The notes under the pieces were generated by a model. It searched no databases, had not been told where the DNA came from, and worked only from the letters and a program-made list of their open reading frames with translations. A DNA stretch of 64,000 nt from Cyanidium caldarium (Eukaryota; Rhodophyta; Bangiophyceae; Cyanidiales; Cyanidiaceae): contig JANCYW010000005.1 in NCBI GenBank assembly GCA_026184775.1, positions 458,501 to 522,500 on the forward strand, in the 5' to 3' direction. Below are positions 36,508 to 46,513 of the stretch, one piece after another. Each line of letters opens with the position of its first letter. Position 1 is the first letter of the stretch. Both the position numbers and the translations under genes were made by a program.

Positions 36508-37512
36508 TTACACCGAGGGCGACGTGTGGGCGGCTTGCCGGCGGGCGGCCACCCACGCCTTGAGCTCGTCGCCGCCGAACACCATCACGCACGTCAGGTA
36601 CACACTGAGGCCGATGCGCGGGGTCACTCCGCGATAAAAACCGAGGATGCCGTTGCGTCGGTAGATCCAACGCGCCACGTTCCACATGTTCACTCGCTTG
36701 TCGGCCGGCCAGTCCTCTCGTTTCATGGCCGATTGCATCTCCACCCGCACGACCTCGACGGGCTGGTTCCAACACGCCAGCGCGCCGCCCACTACGCTGC
36801 TGGCCAGACGCTCCACAGTGCTGAGCGACCGCTGCGGGTCGTCGCGCTTGAATAGCCACTCAGTGGCGCGGCTGAGGCCGAAGCGACTGCCCCAGTTGGT
36901 CAGCTGTCGCAGCGCCACCGCATTGGCGCCCTTGTACAACCCGATGATGCCCTCTCGCTGGATCACGTTGCGCGCCACTTGCCAAGTGGAGAGGTCGGCT
37001 GTGCCCGAGCCGGGCTGCGCGCGTGTTCGCGTCACCTCCACGGTCTTCATGAAGGTGCAGAAGCCCATCGTGGTGTACGCCTGACAGATGCCGCCGGCCA
37101 TGCCCCCGGCGGCGGATGCCCAGCCGGGCGACATGCCCCCCGCCGCCTGAGCATAGTACGCCACTTCCGACTGCGCCAGCATCAGCACGCCACCCTTGGT
37201 GGAGGCCTCGATCCACGCCCACGGAATGAGGCCGGTCCAGAACGCCGGCAGCCCGCCGCGCGCATACAACTTGCGTATCGCGTCGCGCAACGAGTCGTTG
37301 CGATTGGCCGCCAGGTGCGTCTTGATGACCTCAAACGGCTGCCCCAGGGTGGTCACCTCGAACAGCTGCAGCCCCGCCCCGATGCCCACATTGACGAAAT
37401 CCACCGGTTTCCGCACCGCAACCCCGGCCTGCTGCACCGGCCTGCCCATCTTTGTTGCAGCATCCGTGCCACCCGATAGCGCTGCTGCATGCGCTGTGGT
37501 ATCGTTGCCCAT
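36508..37512 (-). CDS. YHM2: Mitochondrial citrate/oxoglutarate carrier YHM2-type
   Basis: A 334-residue mitochondrial carrier. It resembles yeast Yhm2 closely and over its whole length: EVTTLGQPFEVIKTHLAANR, GLIPWAWIEASTKGGVLML, QAYTTMGFCTFMKTVEVTR, NAVALRQLTNWGSRFGLSR, WNQPVEVVRVEMQSAMK and FYRGVTPRIGLSVYLT. As in Yhm2, several canonical PX(D/E)XX(K/R) motifs are modified. Yhm2 exchanges citrate for oxoglutarate across the inner membrane and supports cytosolic NADPH supply; a link to mitochondrial DNA has been reported for the yeast protein. The first ATG is at 37512; the open frame upstream to 37533 has only a GTG. Confidence 0.9.
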   Translation of the reverse strand: MGNDTTAHAAALSGGTDAATKMGRPVQQAGVAVRKPVDFVNVGIGAGLQLFEVTTLGQPFEVIKTHLAANRNDSLRDAIRKLYARGGLPAFWTGLIPWAWIEASTKGGVLMLAQSEVAYYAQAAGGMSPGWASAAGGMAGGICQAYTTMGFCTFMKTVEVTRTRAQPGSGTADLSTWQVARNVIQREGIIGLYKGANAVALRQLTNWGSRFGLSRATEWLFKRDDPQRSLSTVERLASSVVGGALACWNQPVEVVRVEMQSAMKREDWPADKRVNMWNVARWIYRRNGILGFYRGVTPRIGLSVYLTCVMVFGGDELKAWVAARRQAAHTSPSV

Positions 37513-37855
37513 CGCATTACCTGAGATGGGCACTGCTCGGCGAGAGCCGGAGCGCGAGGATGTCCGGTCCCGCTGCGGGTGACCCTCCAGGGATCGGGTT
37601 GACTGAACGCTGCGCGAGAACGGATGAAGCGATGGACGGCTCGCTCCGTGCAGCGATCCCCTCGTCTGCTTTTAATTCGCCCTCCCACCTGTGCCTCCGC
37701 CTCTCGCAGAGACGGTAAACAGCGCACGTTCTCACAGGGCACGCGCGCCTCCCGAGCGTCGGCGGTGCGCCTGCGACCTCCGCGCGCTCACCGTCAAGGT
37801 GTCGGGGAGGAGTGCAGCGCGGTGAAACATGGAGAGAGGTGAGGAGGCGTGAGCT
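37513..37855. promoter_or_regulatory. Divergent region between YHM2 and the PPR gene
   Basis: These 343 bp separate two divergent starts. The half nearer the PPR ATG is purine-rich on the + strand (37800-37855). No gene or clear element was recognised. Confidence 0.35.
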
Positions 37856-40800
37856 ATGGCGACGGGGTGCATGAGAGTAGCTGCCAGTGTCGCGGAGGAT
37901 ATGGTGGTGGAAAGGCGGGGACGAGAAGGGCAGTTTGGAGGCGGGGCGCGGAGTTCACGTTGCCGGTGGGAGGCGAGGGCGGCGTTCACCACGGCGCCGG
38001 CTCTCCGTCCACCAAAAACTTGGCGGGCGCGACACGCTCATTGTGTGCGAGGCGTCGAATGGATATCGGTTGTGTGGTGGCGACGTCAGCGTTGCACGTC
38101 GCCGGTGGGCGTTGGACGGTTGCAGTGCCAGGCGCCGGGGTATGCCACAGCGGCCGCGGCACCGGGTCGGCCACCGTCCGGCGGGCGACGCGGCGCCTGG
38201 GGCGACTCGGAGACGGCGGTCGATGGTGAGGGCGGAATAGGTTCGCTGGTGTCGGCACTGTGGGAGCGCGCTGAAGCCAAAGACGCGCCAGGCGCCTGGC
38301 AGTGTTTTGACCGGCTGCGCGAGGCGGTTCGGGAGGAGCGCGCGACGGGGTGGCGCCCGCTGGTGCCGAATCGGCTCTCCAACCAGCTCATCAGTCTGTT
38401 GTTGCGCGACGGCCAGATGGAGAGGGCGCTGCAAGTGTATCAGGCGATGCGGGCGGGTGGGGCGACGCACGGCCTCTTCGAGCCGCCCTCGGTGGCCACT
38501 TACTCGGTGCTGATGGCCAAGGCCGGCAAAACGGGTGGCACGACATCGCGGCGACCGCTCGCTGGCGGAATGCACGGCGGGTTGAGTGACGCGCCTGCAG
38601 AGGGTCCATGGCGACTGCGGAGATCGGCGGTGGCGTCGGCGCAAGCGCCGACATCCGAGGCGGATGCGGCGCGCTTCGGAGAACTGGCGCAAGCCATGGA
38701 GCGCGCGCTGACCACGGAAGGAGATGCTTGGGCGCGCGGTCCCATGTCGAGGTCGATGGATGGCGGTGTGGCGGTGCGGACAGCGCCGAATTCCGGCACC
38801 TCGGCGGTGGCATTTGCCTGGAGCCTGTACCAGACGATGATTGAGGACGGGCTGGAGCCGGACACGCGCGCCATGAATGCGCTGTTGGCGGCGTGCGCCT
38901 CTGCGGGCGCAGTGGCGGCAGCCGATGCGGTGTTCGCTGAGATGCAACGGCGACGCGTGCCGCCCTCCACCATCACCTACAACACGCTCATCTCCGCCTG
39001 CCGACAGATGATCGCCCGGGGCAATGCGGCGCCGATGGCACGCGCTGCCCAACTTGCTGTGGAACGTCATGCGCCCCCGTCGCCCGTGGCGACCACGGGC
39101 AACACCGACCGCGCACAGGAGGCGCTGCGGCGCGCGTTCCGTTACTTTCGGGAGATGTGTGCGGCCAGTGGCCGCATCGATGGCGCCGCCGGCGCCGCCG
39201 CCGCCGCCGAACCCAACCACGTCACCTACACCACGCTCATCGACGTGTGCGGTCGCGCCGGCCATCCCAACCGCGCGCTGGCCGTGTTCCAGCAGATGCG
39301 CCGCGTGGGCATCGCGCCCAACGTGCACACCTACACCAGTTTGATCGATGCGCTCGGCCGCGCCGGCCGCCTCGCCGAGGCGCTGCGGTTGCTGCGGGAG
39401 ATGCGCCAGCAGTCGCCACCCGTGGTGCCCAACGTGTACACCTATACGGCGCTGGTGGATGCGTGCGGCAAACACCACAAACTGGCGCTGGCGCTGCGCC
39501 TTTTCGCCATCATGACCGACCGCGAACGCATCGTGCCCAACGCGGTGACCTGGACGGCGCTGATCGACTGCGCGGGCAAGAGCGGCGACATCGACCTGGC
39601 GTGTCGCCTGTTTCGGCGCATGCGGCAGGCGCAATGTCCACCGACCGAAGTCACTTTCACCTCGCTGCTGCATGCGTGCAGCAAGTGCGGTCGGGTGGAC
39701 GAGGCGCTGCGCCTGTTTGCGGAGATGCGCGAACAGGGCCTGCGCATCGCGCCGCGCGACTATGCGGAGCTGGTGCGCGGGCTGCGTCGCGCCAACGACT
39801 TGGCGGGCGCGTTTGCCATGTTCCACGAGATGCTGCCGGCGTGTGCGTCGGAGGACGAGGAGGAGGAGGAGGAGGGCGCGGTGGATGGAGTTCATGGCCA
39901 GGAGCGCCAGAGTTCGGAGCGGGTGGCGCGGGCGTTTCGGACGCTGTTGGAGGCGTGCGGCGAGGCCGGCGAGCTGGACGTGGCGTTTGACGTGTTCAAC
40001 ACGCTGCGACACAGCGATACCGAGGTGGGCAGGGTGCTGTCGGCGAGCGGGAGCGCCTGGACGGCGTTGCTGAGCGCGTGCGGCAGCGCGCGCAACGTGG
40101 TGCGCGCGGCGCTGGTGTTCACCGAGATGCGGCGTGCGGGCATCGCCCCCGACGAGACCGCCTACAGTGAACTGCTGGAGGTGTGTCGCAATGCGCAAGA
40201 TGTGGAGGCGGCGGTGGGCGTGTTTGAGGATATGCGCGCCGAGGGCATCCAACCGTCGCTGCGCACGTTCACCTCCCTCATGCGGACGATCGGAGCGAGG
40301 AATGGTTTGGATGAGGTGCGGGCGGAGACGTCTCGACCGGTGGCCGCACCTGTTTCTCCTTCTCCAGCCGTCGCTGGCGACGACCGTCCACGTCCGGATG
40401 TGCGCGTGCAGGAACACAGCCTCCTTCAGGTGTTTCTGCTCTTCTACGAGATGGCGCACTCGGGCGTCCGACCGGATCGCGTCGCCTACAACTCGCTCAT
40501 CGACGCGTGTGCGCGCGCTGGCGATGCCGATCGGGCGCTGCAGGTGTTGGCGGACATGCGCACCGCCGGACACTCGCCCAACACCATCAGTTACACCACG
40601 GCGATGCAGGCGTGTGCCAATGCGGGGCAGTATGAGCGCGCACTGGAAGCGTTTCAGCAGTGGCGCCGCCGCGATGATGCACCGCGACCCAATCAGGTCA
40701 CTTTTGCGACTGTGATCGAGGCGGCCGTGCGTCGGCATGCGCTGCGCGGTGATGTGGATGCGGGCGTGGCCGAAGCGCTGCAGTGGCTGCCGCGCATGGA

Positions 40801-41170
40801 GACCGAGGACGGCGTCATGCCCGACGCCATCGTGCTGCACGCGCTGGTGCGCACCGCAGTGGAGACGTCGACGGGCGCGGACACGGAGGCGGCCAAGGGC
40901 CCGGTATCCGTGCGGGCCACGTCCGCGACATTGTCGACAGCAGCGTTGCGAGCGCTGATGGACGCGGTGAACGCCATGATCGAGCGACACGAGCTCACGT
41001 TACTGCCCAAGACGCGGAGTCTACTGTGTGCGGCGTGCCGCACGGTGGGCATCAGCTGCCGCAACGAAAAGTGGTTCGTGGACGAGGCGCCGGTGTTTGC
41101 CGCCGCACATCGTCCGCAGCATCCGCGGCGTGCTCGTCTTTCATGGGGAGCGGGGTCATGGGGGACATGA
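37856..41170 (+). CDS. Large pentatricopeptide repeat (PPR) protein, organellar
   Basis: A 1104-residue P-type PPR protein. The leader is basic and hydroxylated, as in organelle-targeted proteins. About a dozen 35-residue repeats are visible, for example VTYTTLIDVCGRAGHPNRAL, VHTYTSLIDALGRAGRLAEA, VYTYTALVDACGKHHKLALA, VTWTALIDCAGKSGDIDLAC, VAYNSLIDACARAGDADRAL and ISYTTAMQACANAGQYERAL. They fall in a main block (about 330-830) and a second block (about 860-980), split by low-complexity spacers. No DYW, E or SMR domain follows. PPR proteins bind organellar RNA one base per repeat to stabilise, process or help translate it. The target is not predictable here without aligning the code residues. 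An equally long frame on the opposite strand is a GC-rich shadow. Confidence 0.92.
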   Translation: MATGCMRVAASVAEDMVVERRGREGQFGGGARSSRCRWEARAAFTTAPALRPPKTWRARHAHCVRGVEWISVVWWRRQRCTSPVGVGRLQCQAPGYATAAAAPGRPPSGGRRGAWGDSETAVDGEGGIGSLVSALWERAEAKDAPGAWQCFDRLREAVREERATGWRPLVPNRLSNQLISLLLRDGQMERALQVYQAMRAGGATHGLFEPPSVATYSVLMAKAGKTGGTTSRRPLAGGMHGGLSDAPAEGPWRLRRSAVASAQAPTSEADAARFGELAQAMERALTTEGDAWARGPMSRSMDGGVAVRTAPNSGTSAVAFAWSLYQTMIEDGLEPDTRAMNALLAACASAGAVAAADAVFAEMQRRRVPPSTITYNTLISACRQMIARGNAAPMARAAQLAVERHAPPSPVATTGNTDRAQEALRRAFRYFREMCAASGRIDGAAGAAAAAEPNHVTYTTLIDVCGRAGHPNRALAVFQQMRRVGIAPNVHTYTSLIDALGRAGRLAEALRLLREMRQQSPPVVPNVYTYTALVDACGKHHKLALALRLFAIMTDRERIVPNAVTWTALIDCAGKSGDIDLACRLFRRMRQAQCPPTEVTFTSLLHACSKCGRVDEALRLFAEMREQGLRIAPRDYAELVRGLRRANDLAGAFAMFHEMLPACASEDEEEEEEGAVDGVHGQERQSSERVARAFRTLLEACGEAGELDVAFDVFNTLRHSDTEVGRVLSASGSAWTALLSACGSARNVVRAALVFTEMRRAGIAPDETAYSELLEVCRNAQDVEAAVGVFEDMRAEGIQPSLRTFTSLMRTIGARNGLDEVRAETSRPVAAPVSPSPAVAGDDRPRPDVRVQEHSLLQVFLLFYEMAHSGVRPDRVAYNSLIDACARAGDADRALQVLADMRTAGHSPNTISYTTAMQACANAGQYERALEAFQQWRRRDDAPRPNQVTFATVIEAAVRRHALRGDVDAGVAEALQWLPRMETEDGVMPDAIVLHALVRTAVETSTGADTEAAKGPVSVRATSATLSTAALRALMDAVNAMIERHELTLLPKTRSLLCAACRTVGISCRNEKWFVDEAPVFAAAHRPQHPRRARLSWGAGSWGT

Positions 41171-41427
41171 GAATGCGGTGTGTGTGTGTGTAGGGTCGGG
41201 GCGAGATCGGTTGGCCCTTTTTTCCGTTCGGGTGCGTAGATAAACGTAGGATGTGCGCGTCGCGCCGGCTCCTCTCTCGCGCGCGCGCGCGCCACCGGCG
41301 TCGGCGCGCCGATCGCCGTCTCCGAGCACACGAGTATGGTCGGGTCGGATGCGATACTCGGCTGCTGAAAGGGGAGATCACCTCCGAGATCCTCTTTGGA
41401 CAGTTCCGGTAGGTGTTTTACAAAGAA
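41171..41427. promoter_or_regulatory. UTP13 upstream region with TG and CG tracts
   Basis: These 257 bp follow the PPR stop. A TG run lies at 41178-41191 and an alternating CG run near 41278-41292. Both are alternating purine-pyrimidine tracts able to adopt Z-DNA. No gene is supported. Confidence 0.4.
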
Positions 41428-44400
41428 ATGCCGCCAGGGAGACGGAGTTATGAGGCAGTGCAAGGTGGATCGGCATTGTACACGGGCGGGCGGGTGGTCA
41501 GCGGCCGAGAAGTTCGGAATGGGGCCGTCCATCGATTCCTGGTGGCGCCGTGTGGTGCGCACTGCACCGTGTTGGCGGTGAATGAATCGGGTGTCGATGA
41601 GGCGGTGGAGAATGAGTCGGGGATGGATCGGCGGAGAACCCCGTCGACCACGGCGACGGGGGCATCGTGCCCGGCCTTCCCGCTGGCCATCCTCACCAGC
41701 GACGAAGATGTGGACGTCGAGGAGGAGCAGCAGGTGACCAGCGTGTGCGTATCACCGGACGGCAGTTTGGTGTTCTACGCTACGCGCTCCGGTCGCGGCT
41801 ATCTGTTCGCCGAATGGTATCCGCAGCGCAGCACCGCAGCTCATCCTGACGAGGCGGTCGATGCCGCGACGGCCGCCGCAGGGTCTCCCGACCGTGCGCC
41901 CCGAACACGTCCGCGTTGGGCGTTTCTGCCGTTCGAGTCTTCGCGACGTGTGGTGGTCGACTGCTGTTTCGATGCCAGCTCGACGTTGTTGGCGTGCGCC
42001 AGTGCCACCGGCGATGTGCGAGTGTTCGATGCGCGCCAACGATATGTGACGCACGTGATACGACCGGCAGGGGCGCCGGGCATCGCCACCTGTGTGGTAT
42101 TTAGACAGGGAGATGCGTTTATGCGCGAGGCTGGCAGGCGGCAGCAGTCGTCATCGCCGCCGACCTCCAAACGGGCACGACATCGGCGCGACGCTCGACA
42201 ACTGAAGGCTGCGGTCGCCGCGGAGGCGGACACTTCCTCCACGACATCCGCTGCACACCCCGAACGCAGCCTTCAGTTGTGGGTGGGGTTCGAGAGCGGC
42301 GCCATCGCGCAATACGATCTGCATCGCAAGCGGTGGTGCGGTCAGACGCAGCATCATGACGGCGCGGTGTTGTGCATGGTGGCGATACCTGACGATGGCG
42401 ACGACGATCTTCACAGCACCGCGTCGCGACTGGTGAGCGCAGGGATGGACGCGCTGCTGATCGTGTGGGATGCGCAGCAATTGCGGCCGCTGTACACGGT
42501 GATGGCGGGCGCACCGCTGACTTGTATGGCATCCCTGAATTGGCTGCCGGACGGTGCGTATCGACTGGCGTTGGGCACGGCCGGCGGCACGATGCAAGTG
42601 CTGGAGGTGGTGTCGGGCGATGCGCCGCGAATACACCACACTGGCGTGCAAGTGAGCAGCGGTGCTGCCGCCGTGATCGAGGTAGACCGCTGTGGTGAAC
42701 GCAAGTTGCCCGCAGCGGCGGATTCCGAGGCGGTGGCGGTGGTATCCGTGGCGCCGCTAGAAAGAGCTGGTGCAGCCGAGAATCTGGTGGTGATGGCCAC
42801 CGCCGACCAGATGCTGCACACCATACGCGTGGCCGACAGGACGCCGGGCGCGCCTTCCCCGCCACGCCTTGAGGTGATTCACACCCTGGTAGGCAACTTG
42901 GATCAAGTGTACGATATGCAGTGCGTCGACGGATGTGCAACCGCCGACCACTGGGATGTAGCGGTGGCGAGCAACCTGCACGCCATCCCCGTGTTTCGGT
43001 TGGAGACGGCCGGACGACCCCGATTAGCACCGTCGTCGTCATCGTCGTCGTCTTTTTTCGTATGTCATCGCAACCTGGTCGGGCACACGGATGCGGTACT
43101 GGCATTGGCACAGGTGCCGCCGCTTGCACCGTCGCCAGCCGCCACCTCCGCGGCAACACCCGCGGCGGTGCATTTGGCATCGGCCAGCAAGGACCGCACG
43201 GTGCGTCTGTGGAATGTGGGGCGCGGCGTCGAGGTGGCCGTCGGCACCGGCCACACCGCTTCCGTCCAAGCTGTATGTTGTAACTGGGGGCGACGGCCCT
43301 CCCCGTCATCACGACCGGCATTGGTGGTGGTGTCGGGCGATGACGATGGCACGCTCAAGTGGTGGACGCGGTCGACCGAGCGCGCGGCCCGAACCCATTC
43401 CGCGACCGCCGTCCGTGATGCCCGCGGAGGTGCCGTCTTGCCGTCTTTCCCCTGCGCGGTGACCATCGGCCGAGCGCATTCCGACGAGGTGCACGCGCTG
43501 GCCTTTGCACCCGATGCGCAATGGGTGGCGTCCGGCTCGCGCGACCGCACCGTCAAGTTGTGGCGCGTGGCCGATGTGCTCGCGTTGACATCACCCACCG
43601 CACTGCCCGCACCGCATGCCATACTGACCGGACACCGCCGGGCGGTGTGGAGCGTGTGCTTCTCGCCGAGCGAGCCGCGTCTGCTGGCGTCCGCCTCGAG
43701 CGACCGCACCATCCGGCTGTGGTCGGTGCACGACGGCAGCTGTGTGCGCATGTTGCAGTCGGCCGGCGGTCGCAGTCGCGAAGCCGGTTCCCTGCTGCGA
43801 TGTTTGTTTATAGGCGGCGGCGGCGGCGGCGCGCAGGTGGTGAGTGCCAGCTCCGACGGCTCGGTGAGCGTGTGGCACGCGGGCACCGGAGAGTGGGCTG
43901 GCGAACTGGTCGCACCACCCGATGGAGAGGGAGAGCGTACGAATCTGTCGGTGGTGGCGCTGGAGACGAGCGGTCGCGCCCACGACGACCGGGTATGGGC
44001 GCTGACCACCGTGCCCAGTGTATCGGCCACCGATCGCGAGGAGGCGGGTGCATATCTGCTCACCGGGGGCGCCGACGGCCGCGTGTGGCTCTGGCGCGAT
44101 GTGACTGCGGAGCAGGTCGAGCGCGCTGCACAGCAACGCGACGCGCTGTTGTTGCGTGAACAGTCGCTGCAGAATGCGCTGCAGCGCGGTCGATGGCGGG
44201 AGGCGTTGGTCGGCGCGTTGGAGATGGATCGGCCGTCGCGAGCGTATGCGGCTGTGGAGGCGGTCATCGCCCGCGCAGCCGGCTCGGTCGAGGAGACAGA
44301 ACCGGAAGAGGTGTTGGTGGCGTGGATATTGCAGTTGTCATCGTCGTCGTCGTCGCCGATGTCGTTGTGGCGTCTCCTGCAGTATGTGTGCGAGTGGAAT

Positions 44401-44757
44401 GCGCAAGCCCGCACGGCTGCGGTAGCGCAGCGGGTGTTGCGCGCACTGTTCCGCGCCTACCATCCACCGGCGCGCCTGCGAGCCCAGTTGTGTCAGGCCG
44501 GCGACGCCCTTCCGGGTCGCGTGCGCGGCGAGCAGGTGCGAGCGTTGGCCGTCGCCCTGCACGCACACACCCAGCGACATACGACACGGGCACAGCGACT
44601 GTGGGATGAGTTGCGACTGCTGGATTACGTGGTGGAGCGTCGGTCGGGCGCGCTGGGGAATGGCGACGACGGTTTGCAGCCCGATGGAATGGAGGAGTCG
44701 ACTAGAAATGGTGGCCAGGATGGAAGGAAATGGCCCGGCAACGGGGAGATACGGTGA
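41428..44757 (+). CDS. UTP13: UTP13/TBL3-like SSU-processome protein
   Basis: A 1109-residue WD40 protein with an N-terminal YTGGRVV segment, many WD repeats in two groups, and the Utp13 C-terminal domain. Clear repeats include VWLLVAD-type ends and textbook SKDRTVRLWNV, SGSRDRTVKLWRV, SASSDRTIRLWSV and SSDGSVSVWH. The Utp13 domain at about 900-1085 has LREQSLQNALQRGRWREAL, LLQYVCEWNAQARTAAVAQR and a RLWDELRLLDYVVE end. UTP13 is a structural subunit of UTP-B, which joins the 5' external spacer of pre-rRNA in the nucleolus. Low-complexity inserts enlarge it over the usual 800-900 residues. The ATG at 41428 follows a GTG at 41413 in the same frame. Its stop is 16 bp from that of the facing RPB3 gene. 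Confidence 0.9.
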   Translation: MPPGRRSYEAVQGGSALYTGGRVVSGREVRNGAVHRFLVAPCGAHCTVLAVNESGVDEAVENESGMDRRRTPSTTATGASCPAFPLAILTSDEDVDVEEEQQVTSVCVSPDGSLVFYATRSGRGYLFAEWYPQRSTAAHPDEAVDAATAAAGSPDRAPRTRPRWAFLPFESSRRVVVDCCFDASSTLLACASATGDVRVFDARQRYVTHVIRPAGAPGIATCVVFRQGDAFMREAGRRQQSSSPPTSKRARHRRDARQLKAAVAAEADTSSTTSAAHPERSLQLWVGFESGAIAQYDLHRKRWCGQTQHHDGAVLCMVAIPDDGDDDLHSTASRLVSAGMDALLIVWDAQQLRPLYTVMAGAPLTCMASLNWLPDGAYRLALGTAGGTMQVLEVVSGDAPRIHHTGVQVSSGAAAVIEVDRCGERKLPAAADSEAVAVVSVAPLERAGAAENLVVMATADQMLHTIRVADRTPGAPSPPRLEVIHTLVGNLDQVYDMQCVDGCATADHWDVAVASNLHAIPVFRLETAGRPRLAPSSSSSSSFFVCHRNLVGHTDAVLALAQVPPLAPSPAATSAATPAAVHLASASKDRTVRLWNVGRGVEVAVGTGHTASVQAVCCNWGRRPSPSSRPALVVVSGDDDGTLKWWTRSTERAARTHSATAVRDARGGAVLPSFPCAVTIGRAHSDEVHALAFAPDAQWVASGSRDRTVKLWRVADVLALTSPTALPAPHAILTGHRRAVWSVCFSPSEPRLLASASSDRTIRLWSVHDGSCVRMLQSAGGRSREAGSLLRCLFIGGGGGGAQVVSASSDGSVSVWHAGTGEWAGELVAPPDGEGERTNLSVVALETSGRAHDDRVWALTTVPSVSATDREEAGAYLLTGGADGRVWLWRDVTAEQVERAAQQRDALLLREQSLQNALQRGRWREALVGALEMDRPSRAYAAVEAVIARAAGSVEETEPEEVLVAWILQLSSSSSSPMSLWRLLQYVCEWNAQARTAAVAQRVLRALFRAYHPPARLRAQLCQAGDALPGRVRGEQVRALAVALHAHTQRHTTRAQRLWDELRLLDYVVERRSGALGNGDDGLQPDGMEESTRNGGQDGRKWPGNGEIR

Positions 44758-44773
44758 TGCAGGCAGAGGGCGT

Positions 44774-46513
44774 TTAGGAGCCGGGTGGTGGTGGTGGTGG
44801 TTGATCGGGCGGTTGACCGGTGGTCGGTGGCCACGGCGCGCCGCCATACGCTGTATCGGCAGCGTAGGCTGGAGTGCCGCGCTGTGCATCGGCCGGCATC
44901 GTCGGGGTTCGCCACGCACCAGTTGGATAGGCGTCGCCTCCTCCTCCTCCTCCTCCTCCATACGGCATTGCCGCTGCGTACGCGCCGTATCCGGCGCCGC
45001 CACCCCAGGCGCCGGGATATTGCGGGGTGTACCCGGTGCGGCCCTGCGCGTACGCCATCGTCGCCGCGCCAGCACCGCTGCCGTCGCCCATAAATCGCGG
45101 AGTCTGTGCGCCCGGAGTGATCCCCGCCGTCGCCATGCCCGCGGCCATCATCGTCCCGGCACCTGCCGCCGCCGTTCCCATCGCTCCCAAAGGCGCCGCA
45201 TACACCGCCTGCCGCGCCCGCTCCTCCTGATTCCGTTTCTGTTCGTGCGACAGCAGCAACTGCCCCAGATCCTGCCCGACGGGCAGCTGCTGCGCCTCGG
45301 CCTCGTCCCGCAGGCACGGCACCAGCCCGAGCACCTTCTCGATCAGTACCCGCAGCGCGCTCTGCACGATGCGCTCTGGCGCGAGCGCCCCGGTGCCCTC
45401 CACACTGAAATAAAAGTTGCGCTGCTGTTCCATGGCCTGACCCACCGCGGCGGCCTCGCGCGAGAAACCGGTCTCGCTGGCCACCTCGCTGGAGCCGCGC
45501 AATCGAATCAACTGGAACGGATCCTCGCCCGCCTCCTCCAACGCATACTGCAGCTCGCGCAGACAGTCGTTGCTGATGCTGATGCGACCGCACAGAAACG
45601 CCTCATCCTCCACCAGGTTGCCGTCGGCCAGCGCCGTATCCAGGCGCAGCGCGCCCTCGCCCAACTTGGCCAGCTGCCGTTTCCGCTCCAGCGACAGCAC
45701 TCGGTTCACCCGCGGCAAATCGATCTGCACTGCCGGGTCCAGTCGATACGCCACGGTGCACACCGGCGACCACTTGGCGTGCTCCCGCCCGATACCCTTC
45801 TTGGCGATGCACCGCGCCAGGATGCGCTGACCGCGTCGCAGCTTGCATATCACGATGCCGCTCTGCGGGTTGGCGGCGTCGGCCGCCCGCTGTTGAATGG
45901 AGGCGTCGGCGCTGGCCACGAAACCGGAGTCGTGCACCGGCATGACGCTGCGCACGTGCGGCGGCCCGTCAAAATACCGTGCATCCATCACCAGATGCTT
46001 GGAGGTGACGTTGATCTCCTCGGCATCGCCCTGCACCGGACAGGATATGTCCAGCACGTACTCCACACTGCATCGTTCACAGTTGGTGGCGTCGGTGCCC
46101 GCGCTGAAGCCGCCAGGATGCATGGCGGCGATGCGCGACTCGGTACAGTCGCAGTCACGGTTGTACAGGAACAGGTCGACGTACTCGGAGCAGAGCGGTA
46201 TCAGTCCGAGTCGGTGCGCCAGCATCTCATCGTGCAGCGGACTGTCGTTGATGTGGATGGTCACCAGGTCGATGGCCATGATCGGTACCGACGCCAGCAT
46301 GATACGTCGCAGCGCGTTGGCCACCGAGGTGTCGGTGCGCGAGAGGGTAAATTCGCACTCGTTGGCGGTGAGCCGAGTGATGCTCAGCTTGGGGAAGCGC
46401 TGCAAGGTGCGCGGTGCCCCGTCGACCACCATTCCATTGCTTCCGGCGGGCGGTCGGGCGACAGTGGTGGAGGCGAAGGCGGCGCCGTCGGGCCACGCCG
46501 CCGCCCCGTTCAT
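44774..46513 (-). CDS. RPB3: RNA polymerase II subunit RPB3 with a long low-complexity tail
   Basis: A 579-residue protein, nearly twice the usual RPB3 length. Residues about 30-350 are RPB3: SVANALRRIMLASVPIMAID, LAHRLGLIPLCSEYVDLF, a Cys cluster (CDC, later CERC) at the zinc-binding site, and KGIGREHAKWSPVCTVAYR. The rest is a tail unlike other RPB3: an Ala/Gln/Met segment, then about 180 residues rich in Gly, Ala, Tyr, Pro and Thr with repeated PYG, AYG and TPQY-like steps and a poly-Gly run, ending in poly-Pro. RPB3 dimerises with RPB11 (31930-32352 here) to found the polymerase. The first ATG is at 46513; the frame runs on upstream only to a GTG at 46546. Confidence 0.93.
   Translation of the reverse strand: MNGAAAWPDGAAFASTTVARPPAGSNGMVVDGAPRTLQRFPKLSITRLTANECEFTLSRTDTSVANALRRIMLASVPIMAIDLVTIHINDSPLHDEMLAHRLGLIPLCSEYVDLFLYNRDCDCTESRIAAMHPGGFSAGTDATNCERCSVEYVLDISCPVQGDAEEINVTSKHLVMDARYFDGPPHVRSVMPVHDSGFVASADASIQQRAADAANPQSGIVICKLRRGQRILARCIAKKGIGREHAKWSPVCTVAYRLDPAVQIDLPRVNRVLSLERKRQLAKLGEGALRLDTALADGNLVEDEAFLCGRISISNDCLRELQYALEEAGEDPFQLIRLRGSSEVASETGFSREAAAVGQAMEQQRNFYFSVEGTGALAPERIVQSALRVLIEKVLGLVPCLRDEAEAQQLPVGQDLGQLLLSHEQKRNQEERARQAVYAAPLGAMGTAAAGAGTMMAAGMATAGITPGAQTPRFMGDGSGAGAATMAYAQGRTGYTPQYPGAWGGGAGYGAYAAAMPYGGGGGGGGDAYPTGAWRTPTMPADAQRGTPAYAADTAYGGAPWPPTTGQPPDQPPPPPPGS

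Noticed and set aside
35279-36859. A 526-codon minus-strand frame over the eL34 locus
   Set aside because: It overlaps three supported genes and has no domain; GC-driven.
37955-40990. A 1011-codon open frame antisense to the PPR gene
   Set aside because: His/Arg-rich, no domain, and phase-locked to the GC-rich PPR codons; a shadow of the real gene.
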